From contig JAJCZQ010000003.1 in the NCBI GenBank assembly GCA_029262335.1, forward strand, positions 1 to 64,000: DNA of 64,000 nucleotides. Direction: 5' to 3'. Origin of the DNA: Deltaproteobacteria bacterium. Lineage in GTDB: Bacteria > Desulfobacterota_D > UBA1144 > Nemesobacterales > JAJCZQ01. Within the stretch, counting starts at the first letter, position 1, and every line of letters begins with the position of its first letter. The notes beneath the pieces are model-generated. The model was given only the letters and a program-made list of their open reading frames with translations, was not told where the DNA came from and did not search any database. Shown here one piece after another: positions 8,054 to 15,958 of this stretch. Position numbers and translations under genes: made by a program.

Positions 8054-8899
8054 ATGGAATTAAGAGAATTATATATAAGGGGAAAAAAACTTCTATCGTA
8101 TGCGGATATTGAATCTGCAGATATAGAAGCTTCGTCTCTTCTTGCCGGATCAGTTGGGGTTGATAAAATGTCGATCTTTACCGAGCCTCATAAAGAGGTA
8201 AATGACTCGCTTATCGAAAAGTATAATGATTTTCTTAACAGAAGGATAAACGGGGAACCTTACGCTTATATTACAGGGACCAGGGAGTTTTATTCCCTTG
8301 AGTTTAATGTTAATAATGAAGTGCTTATACCAAGGCCGGAAACTGAGCTCATAATTGAAACCGTGCTGGATAAAATCCCTGAGGATATTGAGACTACATT
8401 GTATGATGCCGGGACCGGAAGCGGCTGTATCGCGGTTACGCTTGCAACATTAAGGGATAATTTAACAATAGTAGGGACAGATATTTCAAATGGTGCTATA
8501 AAAGTAGCAGACGGCAACAGCAAATTAAACGGCACTGAAAAAACCTGCAATTTTGTTAATGGTGATTTTCTTACTGTTTTTAAGGCTGGTTCTGCTGATA
8601 TAATTGTCTCTAATCCGCCTTATATAAAAGATAATGATTATGATGATCTTCAGACAGAAGTCAGAGATCATGAGCCGGTAATTGCACTGCTTGGCGGAGA
8701 AGACGGTCTTGACCATATAAGACGATTGACACTCTCTGCAAGAGAGCTGCTTAAATGTGAAGGCTGGCTTATATTTGAATTTGGAATTGGGCAGTCTGAA
8801 GAAATATTACAAATTTTATCATCAAACGGATTTAGCAGTATCGAAATAAAAAAAGACCTAAATGGTATAGACAGGGTTATAAGCGGACAATGGAAATAA
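8054..8899 (+). CDS. prmC: peptide chain release factor N5-glutamine methyltransferase
   Basis: A 281-residue PrmC/HemK. It methylates the GGQ glutamine of release factors RF1/RF2 using S-adenosylmethionine. The helical N-terminal domain is followed by the SAM-binding LYDAGTGSGCIAVTL segment (117-130) and the substrate-glutamine motif NPPY at 187-190, as well as the preceding IPRPETE (92-98). It starts a plus-strand prmC-murA-hisG run and overlaps murA by 10 bp. prfA is not beside it. Confidence 0.94.
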   Translation: MELRELYIRGKKLLSYADIESADIEASSLLAGSVGVDKMSIFTEPHKEVNDSLIEKYNDFLNRRINGEPYAYITGTREFYSLEFNVNNEVLIPRPETELIIETVLDKIPEDIETTLYDAGTGSGCIAVTLATLRDNLTIVGTDISNGAIKVADGNSKLNGTEKTCNFVNGDFLTVFKAGSADIIVSNPPYIKDNDYDDLQTEVRDHEPVIALLGGEDGLDHIRRLTLSARELLKCEGWLIFEFGIGQSEEILQILSSNGFSSIEIKKDLNGIDRVISGQWK

Positions 8900-10146
8900 T
8901 ATTAATTGAAGGCGGAAAAGGCCTAAAAGGCGAAATTAGGGTAAGCGGCGCTAAAAATGCGGTGCTACCCCTGATGGCGGCCTGCATATTAAACAGCGGT
9001 GTAAACAGTTTTACCAATGTTCCCGATCTGGCAGATGTAAGGACAATGGTAGAGCTTCTAGAAATAATTGGTGCAAAGATTGAGTTTGAAAACGGTGATA
9101 TGACCATCGACTCAACAAACATCAACAAATGGGAAGCACCTTATGATCTTGTAAAGACTATGAGAGCTTCTGTACTTGTACTCGGGCCATTAATTGCCAG
9201 ACTGGGAAAGGCGAGGGTGTCACTACCGGGCGGATGTGCGATAGGTGAGCGTCCTATTGACCAGCATATGAAGGGGCTTTCCATACTTGGTTCAAAAATT
9301 GATCTCGAAGAAGGTTATGTTGAAGCTACTGCCAAAGAACTCAGGGGAGGAATTATCCCATTCGATGTTTCAACAGTAACCGGCACTGAAAATATTATGC
9401 TGTCCGCAGTTATTGCAAAAGGCGAAACACTGATTCTCAATGCGGCATGTGAACCGGAGATTGTAGAGCTTGCCAACTTCTTAAACAACATGGGAGCAAA
9501 GGTCGAAGGAGCCGGCACTGATATTATAACTATTAACGGAGTTGATGAATTAAAACCGGTTGTAAATCATGAAGTTATGCCCGACAGGATAGAAGCAGGG
9601 ACTTTTATGGTAGCAGCGGCACTTAACCAGGGTGACTTAACAATAACCAACTGCAAATTTGAACATCTCGGAGCACTTAGCGGTAAGCTTATACAGACCG
9701 GTGCAGAAGTTATCAAAACTGAAAGTGGTATCAGGGTTGTTGGAGTTGACAGACCAAAGAGTATTGATTTTACTACTCTTCCTTATCCGGGTTTTCCTAC
9801 GGATATGCAGGCACAGATGATGACGCTTATGTGTTTATCAAATGGATTGAGTATTATCACTGAAACTATTTTTCCACAAAGATTTATGCATACGGGTGAA
9901 CTTAGAAGGATGGGTGCCCAGATTAAATTAGTAGGTAACAGTGCGGTTGTTAGAGGTGTCTCTGAGATATCGGCCGCTCCTATTATGGCAAGTGACCTCA
10001 GGGCAAGTGCATCATTAATTCTTGCCGGAATTGCAGCAAAAGGAAAAACAGAGGTCTCCCGGGTTTATCACCTGGACAGAGGCTATGATGGTATGGACAA
10101 AAAACTTGAACAGGTAGGTGCGAGGATTTGGAGGGAAAAAATTTGA
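8890..10146 (+). CDS. murA: UDP-N-acetylglucosamine 1-carboxyvinyltransferase
   Basis: A 418-residue MurA, which transfers enolpyruvate from PEP to UDP-GlcNAc in the first committed step of peptidoglycan synthesis. The loop with the PEP-reactive cysteine is present (GGCAIGERPIDQH, C116), so the enzyme should be of the fosfomycin-sensitive type. KNAVLPLMAA at the N-terminus and the C-terminal DLRASASLILAGIAAKG are typical. The ATG lies inside the end of prmC, and the stop overlaps the likely hisG start, so translation is probably coupled. Confidence 0.96.
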   Translation: MEIILIEGGKGLKGEIRVSGAKNAVLPLMAACILNSGVNSFTNVPDLADVRTMVELLEIIGAKIEFENGDMTIDSTNINKWEAPYDLVKTMRASVLVLGPLIARLGKARVSLPGGCAIGERPIDQHMKGLSILGSKIDLEEGYVEATAKELRGGIIPFDVSTVTGTENIMLSAVIAKGETLILNAACEPEIVELANFLNNMGAKVEGAGTDIITINGVDELKPVVNHEVMPDRIEAGTFMVAAALNQGDLTITNCKFEHLGALSGKLIQTGAEVIKTESGIRVVGVDRPKSIDFTTLPYPGFPTDMQAQMMTLMCLSNGLSIITETIFPQRFMHTGELRRMGAQIKLVGNSAVVRGVSEISAAPIMASDLRASASLILAGIAAKGKTEVSRVYHLDRGYDGMDKKLEQVGARIWREKI

Positions 10147-10766
10147 TTACGATTGCAATGTCACGTGGAAGGCTTCTCACGGAAGCTGTAGAACTTTTTG
10201 CTAAAGCAGGAATAGATATTCAGGCAGTAACCAAGGACTCAAGAAAGCTTATTTTTGATTTTGAAGACCTGGGGCTCAAGATCCTTATTACAAGGCCGAC
10301 TGATGTGCCGTCCTATGTAGAATACGGGGCAGCGGATTGCGGGATTGTGGGTAAAGACACATTACTGGAATCAAGTTCAAACCTTTATGAACCTCTTGAT
10401 CTTAAAATTGGCAAATGCAGGCTTGTAGTTGCTGCTCCAAACGGGTTTAGCATGGAGAACAGGACCAGCCTTAGGATCGGGACTAAGTATCCAAAGGTTT
10501 CAAGTGAGTTTTTTGTTGCAAAGGGAATAAGTGCTGAAATTGTGAAGCTAAACGGATCCGTGGAGCTTGCTCCGCTTGCCGGGCTTTCAGATGTAATTGT
10601 GGATCTCACAGCTTCAGGTGAAACTTTAAAAACAAACAATCTGTTTGAAATAGAATCAATTGCTGAGATTACAGCGAGAGTTGTTGTTAACAAAGTAGCC
10701 CTCAAAGTTAAGTCCAAAGAGATACGCACTTTAATCGAAAAGTTGAAAAAACAAAGAATGCGCTAA
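10143..10766 (+). CDS. hisG: ATP phosphoribosyltransferase, short form
   Basis: A short-form HisG (about 207 residues) that joins PRPP and ATP in the first step of histidine synthesis. MSRGRLL near the N-terminus, the RPTDVPSYVEYGAADCGIVGKDTL block and the PRPP loop DVIVDLTASGETLKTN are clear. Short forms lack the C-terminal regulatory domain and normally need HisZ, which is not in the window. I choose the TTG at 10143, which overlaps the murA TGA, because GGAGGG (10130-10135) sits at Shine-Dalgarno distance; an in-frame TTG at 10128 would overlap that site. The stop shares four bases with the convergent transporter gene. Confidence 0.93.
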   Translation: MITIAMSRGRLLTEAVELFAKAGIDIQAVTKDSRKLIFDFEDLGLKILITRPTDVPSYVEYGAADCGIVGKDTLLESSSNLYEPLDLKIGKCRLVVAAPNGFSMENRTSLRIGTKYPKVSSEFFVAKGISAEIVKLNGSVELAPLAGLSDVIVDLTASGETLKTNNLFEIESIAEITARVVVNKVALKVKSKEIRTLIEKLKKQRMR

Positions 10767-12028
10767 CTGCTGCATTGTCCTGCTGAATCTTTTTCATTTA
10801 CAAATGATAAAAGTATCATTCCTGCAATAAAGAAAATAATTATTGAGAGAATGCTGTATCTGCTGCTTCCCGTCATAGTGCCAACAAGTGCAAATATTAA
10901 CGGGCCAAAAATGCCTGCAAATTTTGAACTCATTCCGTAAAAACCGAAAAATTCTGCTGATTTTTCCTTAGGTACCATTGAACAGAAATATGACCTGCTT
11001 AGAGCCTGGGTGCCGCCCTGCACAGTCCCCACCATTAATGCAAGTATCCAGAAGTGAAGAGCAGTTGTTATGAAAAAAGCTGTTATGGAAATAAGTGTGT
11101 AAACAATAAGTCCAATAAAAATAGAGTTCTTAGTCCCTATTCTGTGGGCAAGCCGGCCGAAAAGCAGTGTAAAAGGAATTCCGATTAATTGCGTCGCAAG
11201 TAGTGCCCCAAGCAGTGAAGTCGAGCTAATTCCAAGCTCTGCACCATAGATCAGAGCTAGTTTGATTATTGTACCAATCCCATCGTTGTATACCCAGAAT
11301 GCAAGTAAAAAGAAAAATACCTGGCGATATTTCCTTATTTCCCTAAAAGTATTTATTGTCCTTGAGAAACCTACTTTTATATAGTTTATATTTCCGGGGC
11401 CGGAATTTGTATTAGGCTCTTTTACATATCTTAAAATGGGAATACTGAAAAATGCCCACCAGATTGATACAGAAATAAAACAGAGTTTTGCAGCAAACTG
11501 TGAGTCCTTTATAAATAGAAACATTAAAAGGTTAATGCCGAGAAGAAGTCCGCCCCCAAGATAACCGATGGCATATCCTATTGTAGATACATGGTCTATA
11601 TCGTCTGACCTTGCAATAAATTTTAACAATGAATTATAAAATATTTCTGCGAGTGCAAAGCCAACGTTGGCCAGTATGAAAATGAATGACGCATAAACCC
11701 AGTCACCGGAATTAACAAAATAGAGGAGTGCTGTGAATAATATGCCTATTGCGGCAAATATCTTGAGGAAAGTTTTCTTATTGTTTGAATAATCTGAAAT
11801 TGCTCCAATTACGGGGGCGAGAAAAGCAATAATAACCAGTGCTATTGTGAGTGTATAACTCCAGTATATAGTTGCAGTGTTTGGGTCAAGGCTCGATGCC
11901 GCTACCCTGCTGTAATATATTGGCAGAATCCCGGCAAGGATGCTGGTGGCAAATGCCGAGTTTGCCCAATCGTACATTGCCCAGCTGTAAATCTGTTTTT
12001 TATAGCCTTTTTCATTTATATTCGGCAT
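10763..12028 (-). CDS. UMF1/Atg22-like major facilitator transporter
   Basis: A 421-residue integral membrane protein with about twelve predicted transmembrane segments. The N-terminal motif SWAMYDWANSAFATSILAG is the hallmark of the UMF1 group of MFS transporters, related to the yeast vacuolar amino-acid effluxer Atg22. The bacterial substrate is unknown. The MFS signature-like segment GRLAHRIGTKNS appears in the loop between helices in the second half. It is a single gene facing hisG, and the two stop codons share the tetramer CTAA (10763-10766). Confidence 0.85.
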   Translation of the reverse strand: MPNINEKGYKKQIYSWAMYDWANSAFATSILAGILPIYYSRVAASSLDPNTATIYWSYTLTIALVIIAFLAPVIGAISDYSNNKKTFLKIFAAIGILFTALLYFVNSGDWVYASFIFILANVGFALAEIFYNSLLKFIARSDDIDHVSTIGYAIGYLGGGLLLGINLLMFLFIKDSQFAAKLCFISVSIWWAFFSIPILRYVKEPNTNSGPGNINYIKVGFSRTINTFREIRKYRQVFFFLLAFWVYNDGIGTIIKLALIYGAELGISSTSLLGALLATQLIGIPFTLLFGRLAHRIGTKNSIFIGLIVYTLISITAFFITTALHFWILALMVGTVQGGTQALSRSYFCSMVPKEKSAEFFGFYGMSSKFAGIFGPLIFALVGTMTGSSRYSILSIIIFFIAGMILLSFVNEKDSAGQCSS

Positions 12029-12064
12029 TGAGGTTAATTAAACCTGAGTTTTTGAATAAATTGT

Positions 12065-12166
12065 ACCCCCATCCTAACCTTCCCCCTTTTTTAGGGGAAA
12101 GGAATTTTTTACATTTTCATTATTACTTTCCTCCTCCCCATTGCAGGGGGAGGATCAAGGTGGGGA
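12065..12166. repeat. imperfect inverted C-rich/G-rich intergenic repeat with two inner hairpins
   Basis: A C-rich left arm starting at 12066 (CCCCC-ATCCTAACCTT) is mirrored by a G-rich right arm ending near 12165 (GATCAAGGTGGGG). Inside are two hairpins: CCTTCCCC with GGGGAAAGG (about 12078-12102) and a perfect TCCTCCCC (12132-12139) / GGGGAGGA (12147-12154). The cloverleaf-like layout resembles dispersed palindromic intergenic elements (REP/MITE-like) seen in many environmental genomes. No coding potential is visible. Confidence 0.5.
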
Positions 12167-12280
12167 CCTCATATTTATTAATTGAATTTCTCCCTGACAA
12201 ACCATAGAACTTGGGAAAAAATACCAAAATATAAATTTAAACAAGCTTCATATACATTATTTATAGATTGCCGTAGTTAA

Positions 12281-12317
12281 TCTCGAAATGACAACTATTC
12301 TGTCATCTCGAACGCAT
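12281..12317. repeat. inverted repeat of the GTCAT-CTCGA intergenic type
   Basis: TCGAAATGACA (12283-12293) and TGTCATCTCGA (12301-12311) pair with one mismatch around a 7-nt loop. The following ACGCATATGAGAGAT pairs partly with the second arm. Sequences of this kind recur between genes in several bacterial lineages, but only one copy is in this window. The rest of 12029-12367 holds nothing I can identify apart from this and the C-rich repeat. Confidence 0.4.
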
Positions 12318-12367
12318 ATGAGAGATCTTGTTTTAAATTTATAATGAAAAACTAAAAAATATGAGAA

Positions 12368-13423
12368 CTAAAATAGTTTCTCCTGCTTATCCTCAGGGTT
12401 CCTGAAATGCTTTGTTGAGAGTAATAATTTTTTGTTTGTTAAACCATTTCGTTTGCATGCAAGTTTAAACATATCTTTAACCTGCTCTGCAAAAATCCCG
12501 TCGCCAACCATGCGGTTGCCAAATTCTGCGCTGTTAAGTTTGCCTTTCCTTAGGGATTTAATTCTGTTTAAGATTTTGTTTTTTCTGTTTGGATAGTGTG
12601 TTTCTATCCACTCAACAAACAGATCAGATACCGAGTATGGAAGCCTGAGCATTACATAGGCGGCCCTTTTGGCCCCTGCATTAACAGCGGCTTCAATAAT
12701 TTTTGGCATTTCATGGTCTGTTAAACCCGGAATTACCGGGGCAACCAGTGCCATTACAGGTATTCCGGCATTTGTTAGTTCTTCTATGGCTTTTAACCTG
12801 AGAAATGGCCTGGATGTCCTGGGTTCCATAAGTCCTGCGAGTTTTTCGTCAAGAGTAGTCACCGAGATAACTGCAAGCACAGCATTAAATGATGCAAATT
12901 CTTTGAGCAATTCTATATCGCGTGTTATCAGGTGGTTTTTTGTAATTAGCCCGACCGGGTTTCTGTAATCGAGCAATACTTCAAGACATTTCCTGGTTAT
13001 TTTGAAATGTTTTTCTGCAGGCTGGTAACAGTCAGTGTTTCCGCTGATAGCAACTGTCTGTGGTTTCCATTTCTTTTTACCCAGTTCATTTCGTAATAGT
13101 TCAGGGGCATTTTGTTTTACAAAAATCTGAGTTTCAAAATCAATTCCTGCCGATAATCCTAAGAATTCGTGCGTTGGACGGGCATAGCAGTATACACATC
13201 CATGCTCACACCCCCTGTATGGATTAATCCCTGCATCAAATCCGGTATCGGGACTGTCATTGTAAGTGATTATGGATTTTGATGTGTCATTGTAAAAGAG
13301 GGTTTTAGGTTTTTTCTCATTTCCTAATTCTTCCTCTGCAATCTCAAATTCGAGTTTCTCAAACCGGTTTAACGGGTTTGAGCCTGCCCCCCTTCCTTTG
13401 AGTTTCTTTCCGGTTTTTTTCAT
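12368..13423 (-). CDS. PA0069/Rv2578c-type radical SAM protein (SPL-like)
   Basis: A 351-residue radical SAM protein of the PA0069/Rv2578c family, related to spore photoproduct lyase. It carries the three cluster-binding cysteines at C72, C76 and C79 (CEHGCVYC) preceded by GINPYRG, and continues with the ISGNTDCYQPAEKHFKITR and LITKNHLITRDIELL blocks typical of the family. The reaction is unknown; DNA repair has been suggested by similarity only. A perfect TATAAT (13432-13437) lies 8 nt upstream of its ATG with no Shine-Dalgarno. It is divergent from the arsR-type gene. Confidence 0.88.
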   Translation of the reverse strand: MKKTGKKLKGRGAGSNPLNRFEKLEFEIAEEELGNEKKPKTLFYNDTSKSIITYNDSPDTGFDAGINPYRGCEHGCVYCYARPTHEFLGLSAGIDFETQIFVKQNAPELLRNELGKKKWKPQTVAISGNTDCYQPAEKHFKITRKCLEVLLDYRNPVGLITKNHLITRDIELLKEFASFNAVLAVISVTTLDEKLAGLMEPRTSRPFLRLKAIEELTNAGIPVMALVAPVIPGLTDHEMPKIIEAAVNAGAKRAAYVMLRLPYSVSDLFVEWIETHYPNRKNKILNRIKSLRKGKLNSAEFGNRMVGDGIFAEQVKDMFKLACKRNGLTNKKLLLSTKHFRNPEDKQEKLF

Positions 13424-13431
13424 CGTACTGA

Positions 13432-13437
13432 ATTATA
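13432..13437 (-). promoter_or_regulatory. -10 element 8 nt before the radical SAM gene start
   Basis: TATAAT on the minus strand, 8 nt from ATG (13421-13423), without a Shine-Dalgarno. Predicts a leaderless or nearly leaderless transcript. Confidence 0.5.
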
Positions 13438-13475
13438 AATTAACACCAAATTAATTTTATACATTTAGATTTTTA

Positions 13476-13504
13476 TTGACACTTTTATTCCAGCAATTTA
13501 TATT
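13476..13504 (+). promoter_or_regulatory. near-consensus sigma70 promoter giving a leaderless arsR-type mRNA
   Basis: TTGACA (13476-13481), a 17-nt spacer and TATATT (13499-13504), then only 7 nt to ATG at 13512. Transcription should begin at or next to the start codon. An apparent in-frame TTG start at 13476 is simply the -35 element. Confidence 0.75.
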
Positions 13505-13511
13505 AAACCTT

Positions 13512-13862
13512 ATGGTTAAATATAATGAGGCACAGCTTGATAGCTTGTTCGGAGCATTGTCGGACGGCACAAGACGAAAAATTATACAGAAACTTTCAAA
13601 AGAGGACTTAATTGTGACAGAGATCGCTTCTGATTTTGATATGTCGCTTCCGGCCGTATCAAAACACATAAAAGTTCTGGAAAGAGCGGGACTTGTTAAC
13701 AGGAAAAGGGACGGAAAAATCCACAAGATAAGTTATGAAAAGGAAGCTGTAAAAACTGCATGGTCCTGGATCAACCAGTACAGGGAGTTTTGGGAAAACA
13801 GTTTTGATTCACTTGAAGAATATCTCGATAAAAAATCATCAGGGGAGAAAAAAAATGTCTAA
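13512..13862 (+). CDS. ArsR-family transcriptional regulator
   Basis: A 116-residue winged-helix repressor of the ArsR family (SdpR/YczG-like type that accompanies AHSA1 proteins). The block LFGALSDGTRRKIIQKL is followed by the recognition region MSLPAVSKHIKVLERAGLVNRKRDGKIH and a C-terminal helix ending WINQYREFWENSFDSLEEYL. No metal-binding cysteines are seen. I start it at ATG 13512, directly behind a TTGACA-N17-TATATT promoter. Its 3' end overlaps the next gene by 8 bp, so it probably regulates its own operon. Confidence 0.85.
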   Translation: MVKYNEAQLDSLFGALSDGTRRKIIQKLSKEDLIVTEIASDFDMSLPAVSKHIKVLERAGLVNRKRDGKIHKISYEKEAVKTAWSWINQYREFWENSFDSLEEYLDKKSSGEKKNV

Positions 13863-14307
13863 TACAGTGCATGCTCAATCATCAGAAAGCAGTCTTTGGT
13901 TTTTGAATTTAAACAGGGTCATTAATCACCCGGTGGAAGATGTATTTAATGCCTGGACAGACCCGAAGCTGTTAATAAAATGGTTTTGTAATAACGGGCA
14001 GGCCGAGTTTGATATTGTAAAAGGAGGTATGTTCCATGTCTTTTTACAGTGTGATTCAAACGATATTGCAGAGCTTAAGGGTGAATACCTTGAAATTATT
14101 AAAAATGAAAAACTTGTTTTCACATGGGTATGGCAAAATGAACCATACTCACATGCCGGAGAGACAGTTGTTACAGTAGAGTTTGTAGATCTTGATGGTA
14201 AAACAGAAATAAAACTGCTGCATGAAGGATTTTCAAACGAAGAGTTCAGCTGCAGGCATACAGAGGGCTGGACCGAAGCATTAGACAGGTGTGAAAGGGT
14301 TATATAA
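13855..14307 (+). CDS. SRPBCC/AHSA1-family protein
   Basis: About 150 residues with the START-like/AHSA1 fold: LNRVINHPVEDVFNAWTDPKLLIKWF at the N-terminus, KGGMFHVF and LKGEYLEIIKNEKLVFTWVW in the middle, and a C-terminal HTEGWTEALDRCERVI helix. Such proteins bind hydrophobic ligands; no specific function is known. The ATG at 13855 has AGGGGAG upstream and overlaps the end of the ArsR-type gene, the common pairing of an ArsR regulator with an AHSA1 partner. Confidence 0.83.
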   Translation: MSNTVHAQSSESSLWFLNLNRVINHPVEDVFNAWTDPKLLIKWFCNNGQAEFDIVKGGMFHVFLQCDSNDIAELKGEYLEIIKNEKLVFTWVWQNEPYSHAGETVVTVEFVDLDGKTEIKLLHEGFSNEEFSCRHTEGWTEALDRCERVI

Positions 14308-14327
14308 TTGAAATACAGGAATAATTA

Positions 14328-14699
14328 ATGCCGGATTCAAAAGTAATTACATGGTTTGATATACCAGCTAGTGATATCCATCGTGCTGTGGGTTTCTATA
14401 ATTCAGTGCTTGGTGTTTCCCTCGAAGTGGTAGAGAAAGGCGGGCATACAATTGCTCTATTTTCTGAAAACCCAAATGTTACCGGCGGTTCAATTCCGCT
14501 ATCGGAAACTAACATCCCGGCAAACGGTGGAACTGTAATATATTTCTTTGTTGATGACCTTGATGGGGTTTTGTCCAGGGTTGAACCGGCCGGAGGTAAA
14601 ATTGTTCAGCCAAAAGCGGAAATTATGGATGAACATGGTTATTTTGGAATAATAAATGACACAGAGGGTAATAGAATCGGTCTTCATGGGGATTTCTAA
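14328..14699 (+). CDS. VOC superfamily (glyoxalase/bleomycin-resistance-like) protein
   Basis: A 123-residue vicinal-oxygen-chelate protein. ITWFDIPASDIHRAVGFYNSVLG, VIYFFVDDLDGVLSRVEPAGGKIVQPK and DEHGYFGIINDTEGNRIGLH are characteristic of the YxeE/ PhnB-like VOC group. It lies 20 bp behind the SRPBCC gene with AGGA before the ATG, so it is likely the third gene of the ArsR operon. The substrate is unknown. Confidence 0.85.
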   Translation: MPDSKVITWFDIPASDIHRAVGFYNSVLGVSLEVVEKGGHTIALFSENPNVTGGSIPLSETNIPANGGTVIYFFVDDLDGVLSRVEPAGGKIVQPKAEIMDEHGYFGIINDTEGNRIGLHGDF

Positions 14700-15048
14700 G
14701 GGGAAATAAATCTTCATTTTCTTTATCTTGATATAAAACTATGGGAAAGCAGTAAGTACAATTAATGAAGTGAATTTAAATTTTTATTTAAAAGAAAGTA
14801 ATGCACCGAGATTATTGAAACTAAACATAAATATAGATTAAAACTAGCTATAATGCACGTTGAGTTTTTTTATCGTAGCTATAGGCTAGGCAATGAATTG
14901 AACTAAAAAAACAATTTAAAATCTAAAACGTATAATCCCGCCGCTACCCCTATACGTTTCTTTACGATTTTATATTATTTTTTCTTTACGTTCTTCATTG
15001 CAGGCCATTTTACAAATAAATATGTGTAAGGTTTTGGAGTAAATTACT
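14700..15048. other. AT-rich intergenic region with a 9-bp inverted repeat
   Basis: No gene is visible. AAACGTATA (14926-14934) and TATACGTTT (14951-14959) form a perfect inverted repeat around 16 nt, which might be an operator or weak hairpin. A TATAAT occurs at 14849-14854 without a convincing -35. The DUF2461 gene follows. Confidence 0.35.
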
Positions 15049-15747
15049 ATGGTATCAGATAATAATTTTAAAGGATTTTCAAAGAAAACAATTTCTTTTT
15101 TCAGAGGCCTTGAAAAAAACAACTCAAAAGAATGGTTTGATGAGAACAGGGAAATATACGATGAACACGTTATGAAAACCTCAGCTGAGTTTGTTGTTGA
15201 AATGGGACAAAAATTAAAAACAATTGCACCCGGGATTGTAGCTGACCCACGAAGAGACAAATCCATATTTCGCCTGAACAGGGATGTCAGATTTGGTGCA
15301 AATAAAGAACCATATAAAACACACCTTGGAATATATTTCTGGGAGGGGCAGGGTAAAAAGCTTGAAAACCCTGGATTCTATTTTCAGCTGGATAAATCAA
15401 AAATAATGTTTGGTGTAGGTATGCATGTTTTTCCAAAAGAAATGCTAAACCCTTACCGTGATGCTGTAACTGACCCGGTCATGGGAGGTGAGCTTAAAAA
15501 AATTATTACCAAAATTTCTAAAAATAAAGACTATAAGCTCGGCTGGACCAAATATAAAAAAATCCCAAAAGGATACGATCCTGAGCATCCCAACAGCGAA
15601 TACCTGCTTTACGGTGGTATTGGTTATATGTTTGAAGAAAAAATTCCAGCCACTCTTTTTGGCCCGGAATTTTTGGATTACTCATTCAGTGTATTTAACG
15701 AGATGTCTCCCATCTTTAAGTGGGTCAGGAATATTAATAACCTTTAA
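15049..15747 (+). CDS. DUF2461 (TIGR02453) family protein
   Basis: A 232-residue DUF2461 protein, the usual size. Recognisable blocks are FKGFSKKTISFFRGLEKNNSKEWFDENRE, the DKSIFRLNRDVRFGANKEPYKTHLGIYFW stretch, and PGFYFQLDKSKIMFGVGMHVFPKEMLNPYRDAV. No biochemical function is established. GGAG precedes the ATG at Shine-Dalgarno distance. A TerC remnant follows directly in the same frame after two stops. Confidence 0.88.
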   Translation: MVSDNNFKGFSKKTISFFRGLEKNNSKEWFDENREIYDEHVMKTSAEFVVEMGQKLKTIAPGIVADPRRDKSIFRLNRDVRFGANKEPYKTHLGIYFWEGQGKKLENPGFYFQLDKSKIMFGVGMHVFPKEMLNPYRDAVTDPVMGGELKKIITKISKNKDYKLGWTKYKKIPKGYDPEHPNSEYLLYGGIGYMFEEKIPATLFGPEFLDYSFSVFNEMSPIFKWVRNINNL

Positions 15748-15768
15748 TATTCTTTATCTATCTATTAA

Positions 15769-15942
15769 CTTTTTATTAATTTTATCTATAAAGGGTTAAG
15801 ACTGTTTACGGAAGGGCTTGGTTTCCATATTCCAAAGGGATATATCTATTTTGCAATGGCGTTCTCTGTTGGAGTGGAGATGATTAATATTAAGCTGCGG
15901 TCAAGGATCAATAAACCAGTTAAATTGCACAAACAGTTGTGA
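15769..15942 (+). pseudogene. C-terminal remnant of a TerC-family membrane protein
   Basis: The frame from 15769 to the TGA at 15940-15942 has no start codon of use but encodes a segment with the TerC C-terminal signature: [20 protein letters not shown], then [13 protein letters not shown]. Intact TerC proteins are about 230-320 residues with 7-9 membrane helices; only the last roughly 55 codons remain. A TAA at 15766-15768 separates it from the DUF2461 stop. I read it as a relic of a deletion between DUF2461 and the next gene. Confidence 0.75.
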
Positions 15943-15948
15943 TATAAT
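15943..15948 (+). promoter_or_regulatory. extended -10 promoter 10 nt before the SRPBCC gene
   Basis: TGATATAAT gives an extended -10 (TGnTATAAT), with TATAAT at 15943-15948 and ATG at 15959. The predicted leader is about 3 nt and no Shine-Dalgarno exists. The promoter lies at the end of the TerC relic. Confidence 0.5.
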
Positions 15949-15958
15949 AAAATCTATT

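Noticed and set aside
13476-13511. TTG start for the arsR-type gene 12 codons upstream of ATG 13512
   Set aside because: The TTG is the first triplet of a TTGACA -35 box that is 17 nt from TATATT; the added residues do not fit the family.
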